The notes below the pieces were generated by a model. That model saw nothing but the letters and a program-made list of their open reading frames with translations. It ran no database searches and was not told the DNA's origin. From positions 1 through 33,973 of the forward strand of contig JACMNQ010000067.1 in the NCBI GenBank assembly GCA_014378465.1: DNA of 33,973 nt, in the 5' to 3' direction. Shown here piece after piece: positions 24,663 through 31,601 of this stretch. Origin of the DNA: Oligoflexia bacterium (GTDB lineage Bacteria > Bdellovibrionota > UBA1018). A program made the translations under genes and the position numbers. The stretch's first letter is position 1; the number at the start of each line of letters is the position of its first letter.

Positions 24663-25228
24663 TGTTTCGACTGCTCGAGACGGCTGAGAAGCTTGCCTTC
24701 GATGGAAAGCACGGAATCAATGACCTTCACCTGCGCGAGGGAAGGCTGACCCGTTTTCTCATCGAGAATCGAGTCGGAAACGGAACCTTTGAGAAACTTC
24801 TTGTCATCGCGAATCTCATAGGACGCTAGTTTGCGAGTGCCGCTCACCGATGTGTCGACTTCCTTCGCATCCGAAGGAACCTGCTTGAAGAAGGCGCTCA
24901 GCAGTCCTTTGACTTCCTGACGTGCGATGGGCTGGGTGGCCACGGTGGCCCCATTCGAACGACGGATGACCAGGCAACGGCCCTTCTTTGCATCCCTTTG
25001 TCCGTCGTCACATTCGATCGAGAGCTGGTCGGTTCCGGAGGGTTCGATGTAACGAGTGAGTTGAAATTGCGCGGAACTCGTCCTGCGGACAGCATCCACC
25101 TGCGCCTGTGCCGCTTCGGGCTCAATGGGCTCGATGATCGGCACTCTTCTTTGCGCGAAAGTGGCCAGCGCCACGAAAAATCCGATCACGAGAGCTGAAA
25201 TCACGAACTTGCCGGTCTTGAAAAGCAT
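24659..25228 (-). CDS. membrane-anchored or secreted protein of unknown function
   Basis: The 189-aa product begins with MLFKTGKFVISALVIGFF, a single N-terminal signal anchor (about residues 6-25), followed by a hydrophilic periplasmic part with two Cys about 12 residues apart (ECDD...GRCLV), likely a disulfide. The ATG at 25228 is chosen because the frame upstream to 25393 encodes a non-hydrophobic extension; AAGGA lies 12 nt before this ATG. No known domain is recognised. The stop codon lies in the terminator hairpin. Confidence 0.62.
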   Translation of the reverse strand: MLFKTGKFVISALVIGFFVALATFAQRRVPIIEPIEPEAAQAQVDAVRRTSSAQFQLTRYIEPSGTDQLSIECDDGQRDAKKGRCLVIRRSNGATVATQPIARQEVKGLLSAFFKQVPSDAKEVDTSVSGTRKLASYEIRDDKKFLKGSVSDSILDEKTGQPSLAQVKVIDSVLSIEGKLLSRLEQSKQ

Positions 25229-25460
25229 ATTTTTAGAGAATCCTTCGGAGAGAAAAGCGAAATTGGCGAAATTGAAAGAAGAGAGACCTTCCCGAACTTC
25301 AATCTTAAGAGAGAACCGAGCAGCTCCGAAAGAGGCAAGATCTGCAGGGTTCTTACTTCGAACTTTATGAGTTTTGTGAACTTTTCGCGCCAAAATGCTG
25401 ACTGACAGGCTCAGCCCTGCTCAAAAATGAAAAGCGGGCACCCCATGCGCCAGGCGAGAG
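25229..25460. other. 232-bp intergenic region
   Basis: The region lies between two minus-strand genes and holds no supported gene. On the minus strand a weak TTGGCG...CATAAA pair, 18 bp apart, near 25400-25370 could be a promoter for the membrane-anchored protein. No convincing terminator for the diguanylate cyclase gene was found. Confidence 0.35.
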
Positions 25461-26102
25461 TCAAGCGGCGGTTCGGACCTGGTTTCGCCCCCTTCTTTTG
25501 GCGTCGTAGAGAGCATCATCAGCGGACTTCAGCAGTTTCGTGGACTCATAGCCGTCTTTCTTGGCATGGGCGACCCCCACACTGACGGTGCACTTCCATT
25601 CGACATTGTCGACACCGACCACGGGGCCATGGAGTCTTTCGGCGCCTCGGCGGATCATCTCCGCCATTCCTAAAATTTCGGCATCCGTGCCTTTCACAGC
25701 GATTGCGAACTCTTCGCCGCCGTAACGTCCTGTCACACAAGCTGGGGATTCAAATTGTTTGAGAAGGGCCGAGACCTTCTTGATCACTTCATCACCGGTC
25801 TGGTGTCCATGCGTGTCGTTCACTTTCTTGAAGTGATCGATGTCCACGAGCAGGACCCCGCAATTTTCACCGGCCTGGAGACAATCCATGAGAAGCGCTT
25901 CCCATTTCCGGAAAAAGGCTTTTCTCCGGAGAAGTCCGCTCAGGTCATCGACGTCAGCGGCGTTCTCGATTTTGCGAAGGACCAGGAGCACCTGAGAATA
26001 ATTATCCTCAAGAGCCGAGACCTCGCCGTGAAGATGTGTGAGGAGTTGGCGAATTCCCTTCAAACTATTTTCCAAGCGCTCCTGATCTTTCCTGTTCTGC
26101 AT
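25461..26102 (-). CDS. diguanylate cyclase with coiled-coil N-terminus
   Basis: This 213-aa protein has a helical N-terminal segment (about 5-48) and a full GGDEF domain from DDLSGLL (52-58) through DIDHFKKVND (87-96), the active GGEEF (128-132), SVGVAHA and DDALYDAKRRGRN. It should make c-di-GMP from two GTP. The inhibitory I-site RxxD is absent, with ESPA at 118-121. No PAS, receiver or membrane domain is present, so control probably comes from transcription or from the helical region. AAGGA precedes the ATG, and a -24/-12 promoter lies 85 bp upstream. The N-terminal 100 residues closely resemble the 104-aa protein at 28262-28576. Confidence 0.92.
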   Translation of the reverse strand: MQNRKDQERLENSLKGIRQLLTHLHGEVSALEDNYSQVLLVLRKIENAADVDDLSGLLRRKAFFRKWEALLMDCLQAGENCGVLLVDIDHFKKVNDTHGHQTGDEVIKKVSALLKQFESPACVTGRYGGEEFAIAVKGTDAEILGMAEMIRRGAERLHGPVVGVDNVEWKCTVSVGVAHAKKDGYESTKLLKSADDALYDAKRRGRNQVRTAA

Positions 26103-26185
26103 ACGTCCTTCAGCCTTTCTACATACCGTCAGTGAATCGAGCCGTCGTCTTGGCGGCTGGATCGCTGCTGGTTGTCTTGAGTTAA

Positions 26186-26202
26186 AGCACGCAGTGAGCC
26201 AA
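26186..26202 (-). promoter_or_regulatory. sigma-54-type promoter of the diguanylate cyclase
   Basis: The minus strand reads TTGGCTCACTGCGTGCT with GG-N10-GC spacing. It is aligned with equivalent promoters before the truncated paralogue and the decayed copy. Transcription would start near 26175, about 73 nt before the ATG. Confidence 0.6.
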
Positions 26203-26239
26203 ATTTTTAATTCATGATTTCAACGAGTTAAAACAAGTG

Positions 26240-26272
26240 GTGTCACCGAAGGCTCTGCGGCTTTTGAGACAC
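26240..26272. promoter_or_regulatory. candidate upstream activator site (GTGTC...GACAC)
   Basis: GTGTC (26240-26244) and GACAC (26268-26272, within GACACATG) are inverted. GACAC starts exactly 68 bp from the -24 GG of the cyclase promoter, the same distance as in the two other copies (28744 and 29494). The position suits an enhancer-binding activator of sigma-54. Confidence 0.5.
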
Positions 26273-26343
26273 ATGCGCCCAAATTGGGTCAAAGTTGACT
26301 GTTTTAGTTACACTCAAGCTGTCGAGGTGGTAATCCGAAGGCC

Positions 26344-27285
26344 ATGAAACTTTCAGTGAGTACCGCCCCGATCGCGTCTTCCCTGTCCATCGCCCTCCTT
26401 TTGACTTCGTGTTGGACTTCAGCCCTCGCGGCAGGGCCTGATCTCACCGCCATTCAGAGAGCGATCCAGACGCGAGCTGACGCTTACCTCGTTCGAGGAG
26501 CAGGAGTGGGGAAGGTCGATTCCACCGGAAGCAGCGAATTCTATTTTGGGGACGCGCAACGAAAGTCTTAAGCGGAGTGGAATTGATCTCTTACCCCCGG
26601 GACTACAAGCCTGATGTCACACTGCTTCCTCCTGGCAACTGCATCGGGCGGGATCTATTCGGGTATTTCAGACATGCTGCTTTAGCTGCAAGCGAATCTT
26701 CATCCCGACGCATCTGAAATTGGACAGGCGATCACCCTCAGTCACCAGCTCGGAATTGGCTGGGACAGCGAGCCAGGCGTGCAGCCGATCTGGAAAAATG
26801 GCGCCACTATGGAGGGCTTCAGCAGCCTCATGAAATTTGACACCACCCTGGGTACCGGAATGATTCTACTCACGAATGACCTCAATATCTCGACCACGAT
26901 GTCCCTGGGTGAGATCGCCTTCTCCGGGATCCAAGACCCATTCGTGGTCCAACCGCCGTTATCGTCCGAACAGCGGGCTCAGTTATCGGGACTTTTTACC
27001 CTCCACGACGCCTCCACTTCCGAGCTCTTTCAGCTACGACCCTTTGTCGTAGGTTCAAAATTTCCGGCGCTTGAAATTCTCATCCGAGGAAAAGCCGTGC
27101 AGGCAGTGCGGCTATTGTCGAGAGGACCTGGCCGCTTTGCGGTCACCAACGGAATCCAGCAGCAGGACTTCGTCACTTTCAAAAAAGATGAACAGGGCAG
27201 ATCGGTCCTGATCTATGCTCAGTATGAGTCTGTTGGCGCGGATGGAAAGGTGAACTATGAAGAAACCATTTTCCAGAAGGACTGA
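26344..27285 (+). pseudogene. broken beta-lactamase-like serine hydrolase gene
   Basis: The first open part (26344-26571) encodes a signal peptide and TRADAYLVRGAGVGKVDSTG...FYFGDA, like the N-terminus of class C beta-lactamase/penicillin-binding hydrolases. It stops at TAA (26569-26571). A second frame from about 26635 reads ATASGGIYSGISDMLL, then an in-frame TAG (26683-26685), then LQANLHPDASEIGQ...LGIGWD and, from 26779, WKNGATMEGFSSLMKFDTTLGTGMILLTN and a C-terminal domain. The SxxK and YxN catalytic segments are missing, so about 180 residues were deleted. The gene is not expected to make an active enzyme. Confidence 0.8.
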
Positions 27286-27310
27286 AGCCCACTCCACTTC
27301 AGGGCCGATC

Positions 27311-28219
27311 TCACTTCTTCCTGGGTAACTCCGGCAACAGGGCTGATGGCCCTTTCTTGAAGCTGATGAGCCAGAGCTTGAAATCTTCCCAGGAGTCTTC
27401 AAAAGTGAAAACTTTTGGCCGACGCTCAATCTTCATCGCTCGGAACTCTCTCATCATGAATTTGAAAGCCGCGCGAGACTCAGAGGTATGAACCAGAACC
27501 AGGCCTGAAGCCTTGCCTGGATCCGTGTGAACCACTTTTCCCTGAACTTCATAGGCGTGGTCGATCACGCGAAAAGACAGTGAAAGATGCTGGCCGGGTT
27601 CAAAACCCTTTGTTTCTGACAACTCGGCGCCATGAGGAGCCACTTTCATTCCATCCTGCGACAGATTTTCAATGAGCACTTCGATTTGCTCAGACGGAGT
27701 GGCGGCGGCGCCATCGGCCAAAGCGACGCCGCCTTCGGTCGCCACTGCATTCGTCTTCAAGACCGCGTGTGCCTGAATTGCCATCATATAACGGGGCTGA
27801 TTCTCCCACCAGCGGATATTGGGACGATAATAGGCATCTCGCACACTGGGCAGCATGAAATAGATCAGCAGCGCAAGGTTCAGAACGATCATCAGAAGAA
27901 GCAACCAGGTGGGCGCGAAGGAGTGCGCCAAGTTCGCTCCGATCATCTGTCTCCAGGCCTGTGCGTTGCCAAGCACTCCGACAATCCACGAGGTCAAAAA
28001 GACCGGATAACTCCATTTCTTCATCGCGAAGAGCGCGATCCCGGCCACCGGCATCAGCAGAAAGGTCTGATAGATCTCAAAGAAGGAAGTGTGTCTGAAG
28101 CTGGCAAAGAATTCAGTCAGCGAAACATGAAAGAGCCATGAGTTCATTCCGATATTCGCAATCGGAGTGAGAATCTGCAACAGGGCGAGAATCACGATGG
28201 GCCAGGGTCTTCTTAGCAT
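27311..28219 (-). CDS. membrane protein with C-terminal PilZ-like domain
   Basis: This 302-aa protein has about four transmembrane segments (about 8-28, 48-66, 70-85, 103-123) and a cytoplasmic PilZ-like domain from about 140. The NxSxxG part of the c-di-GMP site is present (NLSQDG, 185-190). The RxxxR part is incomplete: ENQPRY has only one of the two Arg at the usual spacing, with another at R136. It is probably a c-di-GMP effector or a degenerate one, encoded between the diguanylate cyclase and its truncated paralogue. The ATG at 28219 overlaps an AAGGA, an unusually tight start. Confidence 0.78.
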   Translation of the reverse strand: MLRRPWPIVILALLQILTPIANIGMNSWLFHVSLTEFFASFRHTSFFEIYQTFLLMPVAGIALFAMKKWSYPVFLTSWIVGVLGNAQAWRQMIGANLAHSFAPTWLLLLMIVLNLALLIYFMLPSVRDAYYRPNIRWWENQPRYMMAIQAHAVLKTNAVATEGGVALADGAAATPSEQIEVLIENLSQDGMKVAPHGAELSETKGFEPGQHLSLSFRVIDHAYEVQGKVVHTDPGKASGLVLVHTSESRAAFKFMMREFRAMKIERRPKVFTFEDSWEDFKLWLISFKKGPSALLPELPRKK

Positions 28220-28261
28220 CCTTGAATTCTGGCTTGAGAAGTCAAAAAAGAAAAGAACGGA

Positions 28262-28576
28262 TCACACGGCTTTGACGAAATCCTGAAAGAGCGCCTGAAG
28301 TGAAGAGTCCATCTCAGTTTCAAAATTCTGACAGGGTTCGCCGCCTTCGAGGAGCTTCACGCCGTAAAGGCTCTCCACTTTCTTACACTCACTGAGGAGC
28401 AGCTCCCACTGGGCAAAGAATGTCCGGTCGAGCTCAAAGTCAGATTCGAGATTCCGGAGGACAAGGAGCACTTGAGAGTGACTCAGCTCAAGAGCGTGAA
28501 CTTCACGTTGGAGGAGTGAGAGGAGAGTGTGAATCCTCTTGAGATCAGTTCCTTCAAAGTGCTCCTGGTCCTTCAT
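28262..28576 (-). CDS. truncated diguanylate cyclase paralogue
   Basis: This 104-aa protein aligns along most of its length with the first 115 residues of the cyclase at 25461-26102: KDQE, SQVLLVLR, FFxxWExLL, and Cys-xxx-E-xxx-GV-x-LL in the same order. The metal-binding DIDHFK region has diverged and the GGEEF half is absent, so it cannot be a cyclase. A GGAGG ribosome-binding site, the leader and a -24/-12 promoter are kept, so it may still be expressed as an N-terminal-domain-only protein, perhaps a dimerisation antagonist; otherwise it is a decaying gene. Confidence 0.65.
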   Translation of the reverse strand: MKDQEHFEGTDLKRIHTLLSLLQREVHALELSHSQVLLVLRNLESDFELDRTFFAQWELLLSECKKVESLYGVKLLEGGEPCQNFETEMDSSLQALFQDFVKAV

Positions 28577-28661
28577 GCGTCCTCCGGCCTTTCTCTGGTT
28601 GAGGAGTCCATCGACTCGCCGGGAGTGGCGGTGATGATCTCTCCGTGTTGCCTGCTGTTAG

Positions 28662-28678
28662 AGCATGCGAAGTGCCAA
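28662..28678 (-). promoter_or_regulatory. sigma-54-type promoter of the truncated cyclase paralogue
   Basis: The minus strand reads TTGGCACTTCGCATGCT: a perfect -24 element, GG-N10-GC spacing and an acceptable -12. It lies 87 bp before the ATG, against 85 bp in the full cyclase. An upstream GTGTC (28716-28720) and GACAC (28744-28748) follow, GACAC being 68 bp from GG. Confidence 0.65.
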
Positions 28679-28749
28679 CACGAAGGACCGTGAAATCAAG
28701 GAATTGAAAATGAAGGTGTCCCTGCCAACCGTGGGTCAGCAGAGACACA

Positions 28750-29095
28750 TGAGTGAAATTCAGTCGTGCGAACGAATCAGTTGCACGGCTTGCAGTTCAT
28801 CGCTTTGCTCACCGGTGGCTGCGACCAGGTAGATGGACTAGCTCGCGTTGCCATTGCAGGCGATCACTTGTCTTGCGAACGCCTTGGCAATCCACCACGA
28901 GAACGGAGCCAGTCGGGCAGGAAAACGAAGAGGCGTTTGCGGCAGTTGCGGAAAGAGCGGCCAAAAAAAAGGAGAGAGGTCTTCAAGGAAAATTATTTGA
29001 AAGGGGTTGATGAAGAGCCTTGAAACTTCATTCAACTCAGCGCCTGAAAAATTCACGATTGATACCGTCACTCCTTTCGGTCTCCTTGAACGCGA
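28750..29095. other. about 350-bp region without a supported gene
   Basis: Short overlapping open frames occur on both strands, but none has a ribosome-binding site, recognisable motif or codon pattern like the neighbours. Given the decayed gene copies on either side, this is probably degenerate sequence. I see no regulatory structure except the terminator that begins at 29096. Confidence 0.4.
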
Positions 29096-29132
29096 AAAAG
29101 GACCTTCTGAGTTCCTTTCAGAAGATCCTTTT
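29096..29132 (-). terminator. intrinsic terminator, better on the minus strand
   Basis: A 15-bp stem joins 29096-29110 and 29118-29132 with a 7-nt loop. On the minus strand the single imperfect pair is G-U and the hairpin is followed by a run of T; on the plus strand it is a C-A mismatch. It would end a transcript coming from the decayed cyclase copy. Confidence 0.75.
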
Positions 29133-29244
29133 CAGGGCGAGCCCCACAACCCAATTTGGAGGAGTGAGAGTGTTTTTGAGAAACAAAAGAGAGAGGCTCG
29201 CCAATCCATCAGATGCGATCGCACCTGCCGTGCACTTGAAAGGA

Positions 29245-29329
29245 ACTCACCTCAAGAGGGAGAGTGAGGAGTGAGAGGTGTTGGTGACCTCCTGAGCTCA
29301 GTTCCGATCAAGTGCTTTCATTTTTTCAT
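29245..29329 (-). pseudogene. decayed third copy of the cyclase N-terminus
   Basis: The sequence around the ATG at 29327-29329 aligns with the start of the truncated paralogue, including the ribosome-binding site, CACTT, GGAACTGA, CTC and GAGGAGTGAGAGG (29266-29278; same bases at 28511-28523). The fourth codon is TGA, and further indels follow, so it encodes nothing similar. A second short match, TTGGAGGAGTGAGAG, is at 29156-29170 (same bases at 28508-28522). Confidence 0.6.
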
Positions 29330-29411
29330 GCGCTGTCCTTTCTGTGAAAGTTTCGAAGTTCATCCTTCGCCGCGATCCGTGGTGTGTTACCGTGTTGTTG
29401 TCTCTACTTAG

Positions 29412-29428
29412 TACACGGAAGGTGCCAA
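29412..29428 (-). promoter_or_regulatory. degraded sigma-54 promoter of the decayed copy, with upstream site
   Basis: The minus strand reads TTGGCACCTTCCGTGTA. The -24 element is intact but the -12 GC has become GT. It lies 84 bp before the relic ATG. The upstream inverted repeat GTGTCC-CCAA-GGACAC (29483-29498) is perfect, and its GACAC starts 68 bp from the GG, as in the other two copies. Confidence 0.5.
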
Positions 29429-29524
29429 CGGAAACTCACGGAATTTCAGGCGTTTGAAAATGGAGAGGTCGAGAGTCACCGAGTGTCCCCAAGGACACAT
29501 GAGGTAAAAATACGGACTTTCAGA

Positions 29525-31600
29525 CTATTTCAAGAGGCTTTCGAGGTAACTCAGGATGTCCTGGCGATCCTGATCCGTGAGATCATCGCCTGCCGGCGGT
29601 GGAGGCATGGTCTTGTTCTGAACGAGTTTCTTCTCCAACTTTTGCAGAAGGCCTTCTTTGGCTCCCGCCTTGAGGCGGGCGAGAGACTTCTGGAAATTTT
29701 CTGGCCCGGCGCTCTCATTTGGAATGAAGCTGAAATCGGGGGAGAGTCCAGTGTAACTCCCCTCACTGTGGCAACTGACGCACTTGCCTTTAAAATCCAA
29801 CTGGATGAGTTTCTTGCCACGGGCGATGGCGTCGGCACTGACCACTCTGAGCACAGGCACCAGTTCGTTCTGAAGCTCAGCAGCCGGATGGGAATCCGTC
29901 AGAGGCGTGCATTTCCCGAAGCTTCCCAGATGGGCGAGGTTGATATCGTTTTCCTTTCGCAGGACTTTGCAAAGTTCGGAACTGGCGTCCTTCATGGACG
30001 GCTTCAAGGCTCCGCCGAGACGGTCAATGCAGGCGAAGCGGGATCCAAACTGCCGCTCCGAACCCCGAGTCAGGTACTGACTTGCGAGCTTTTGAAGCTT
30101 TTGACTGCTTCTGCCAAGATCCTTGAGGACTTCTCCGGCCACCACCTCCGGTATCACCAGATCCGTACCAGAGTTCTCTCCGGGCATACCTGCCTGGTAA
30201 GAAGGGTCATTTTCGAGTTGAAACTCCATGCTCCAGTCCCGGTCCTGAAGTCCCGCATTCTTGGAGAATGCAGCGAGAAGTGACGTTCCGGCTCCAAGCT
30301 CACTGGTGTCACTGAAATGCACCGACGGCAGCAGACGTTCAATGCTCTTGCGATCGGTCGAATTGAGACAGCCTTGAGCTTCCATCGCGAGGTAATACTT
30401 CATGACCGGATAGCCCGGTGCCTTCTGGAGAAGCGCCGCATTTCGTTTGGCCATGAGATGAGAATAAGTATCCGTAAACCGGAGATTGGTACGGACCGAG
30501 TAATTGTCTCCTGCGATTGATTCATTTTTATAGGGATAGTTCTTGTACTGTGCATACAAAGGAGAGTTCTCCATGCCATCGGGAATTTTCGCCCATGGCA
30601 GAGAGCTGTAACAGGGATTATTCTTCTGAAGTTCCTTGAATTTCCGGAAATCCTCGACCTCTTCCCGGTGCGCAGCCTCATCGTTGGTCAGGAAACAGTC
30701 TTTTGGCCTTTTCGCCCTGCTGCTCATCGTGCGCGATCTGTATTTTTCGGGACGCATTTCATCGTCGCTCCCGCCGTACATCGAAATCCCTCGAGTTCGC
30801 TGGCAATCGAACCACGAGAAGTATTCTGGCCAATTGGGCTTGAGAGAGACCTTCCCGTTCAAGGTGGCGCCGGCATGACACTTGATGCAGCTTTCCGGGT
30901 TCCGGTGGATGCGAGAACTCGGAGCTACGGAAGCCTGGTCGGGTTTCTGAAATTCAAGTTCACGCGTCTTGAACTCACCGGTGGAATCGTCAAAGTAGAT
31001 GACTTCGACGGTTCCATAGTTCGGATTGGCCGGGTTGCACACGTAACTCATCGTGATCTTGCCATCCATCGTGGAGCGGAGCACCCTTGGCCAAAGCGAA
31101 GAAACCACTCCGGCTCCCTCCCCTTTCTGGATGCTCTTCGAATTGGTCACGAAGGTGAAACTCTGCATGGATTGTCCCGGAATCTGATTCAGGAAGTCCT
31201 GCATGGAATTGACGGATGAGGAAGTGGCCAGCTTTTCGAGCTGGTTCATGTTCATTGGAGCTTCTGAACAGTCAGGGCGAATTTCAATCTGCAAGGGGTT
31301 CGTGTGCAGAGAGAGCTTCTCAGGAAATGGGATCTGGACCTCGGAGCGACTCTCTTCCCTGAGCGCGAGTGCGGAATCCACCTCCTGACGAACACTTTTG
31401 GGAAGCCTCGCGTAGTCCAGTGAGTATTCCGCGGTCTGAGTGATGAACTGGACCGTCTTTCGGCCTTTTTGAAAGGTCACTTTTCCAAGATGGCCGGGGA
31501 TTCTTTCAGACGGGGATCCCGCCCACGCCTGATTGTGCAGCTGGTCCAGTCCTCCCCCGAGCAACAGAATCGAGATGAAGAAAATCGCGGAAATCTTCAC
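29525..31600 (-). CDS. c-type cytochrome-like protein with two CxxCH motifs, paralogue B
   Basis: This 691-aa exported protein has a signal peptide (to about residue 27) and two haem c motifs, CIKCH (238-242) and CVSCH (607-611). M665 in KTMPPPP is a likely distal ligand for the second haem, in a C-terminal cytochrome c domain ending in LTDQDRQDILSYLESLL. The middle (about 250-560) has no family I recognise but shares KPNWPEYF, NLRFTDTY.HLMA and KYYLAME with the upstream paralogue. A periplasmic electron carrier or redox enzyme is inferred. The start is a GTG with AGGAAG at 4-nt spacing, 1 bp after the paralogue A stop. Confidence 0.8.
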   Translation of the reverse strand: MKISAIFFISILLLGGGLDQLHNQAWAGSPSERIPGHLGKVTFQKGRKTVQFITQTAEYSLDYARLPKSVRQEVDSALALREESRSEVQIPFPEKLSLHTNPLQIEIRPDCSEAPMNMNQLEKLATSSSVNSMQDFLNQIPGQSMQSFTFVTNSKSIQKGEGAGVVSSLWPRVLRSTMDGKITMSYVCNPANPNYGTVEVIYFDDSTGEFKTRELEFQKPDQASVAPSSRIHRNPESCIKCHAGATLNGKVSLKPNWPEYFSWFDCQRTRGISMYGGSDDEMRPEKYRSRTMSSRAKRPKDCFLTNDEAAHREEVEDFRKFKELQKNNPCYSSLPWAKIPDGMENSPLYAQYKNYPYKNESIAGDNYSVRTNLRFTDTYSHLMAKRNAALLQKAPGYPVMKYYLAMEAQGCLNSTDRKSIERLLPSVHFSDTSELGAGTSLLAAFSKNAGLQDRDWSMEFQLENDPSYQAGMPGENSGTDLVIPEVVAGEVLKDLGRSSQKLQKLASQYLTRGSERQFGSRFACIDRLGGALKPSMKDASSELCKVLRKENDINLAHLGSFGKCTPLTDSHPAAELQNELVPVLRVVSADAIARGKKLIQLDFKGKCVSCHSEGSYTGLSPDFSFIPNESAGPENFQKSLARLKAGAKEGLLQKLEKKLVQNKTMPPPPAGDDLTDQDRQDILSYLESLLK

Positions 31601-31601
31601 T

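Noticed and set aside
26281..26343. TTGACT near 26296 as a -35 for the beta-lactamase-like gene
   Set aside because: No -10 element lies at 16-18 bp, so a promoter cannot be supported.
29384..30283. 299-aa open frame on the plus strand overlapping cytochrome paralogue B
   Set aside because: It is a shadow of the minus-strand gene, without motif or ribosome-binding site.
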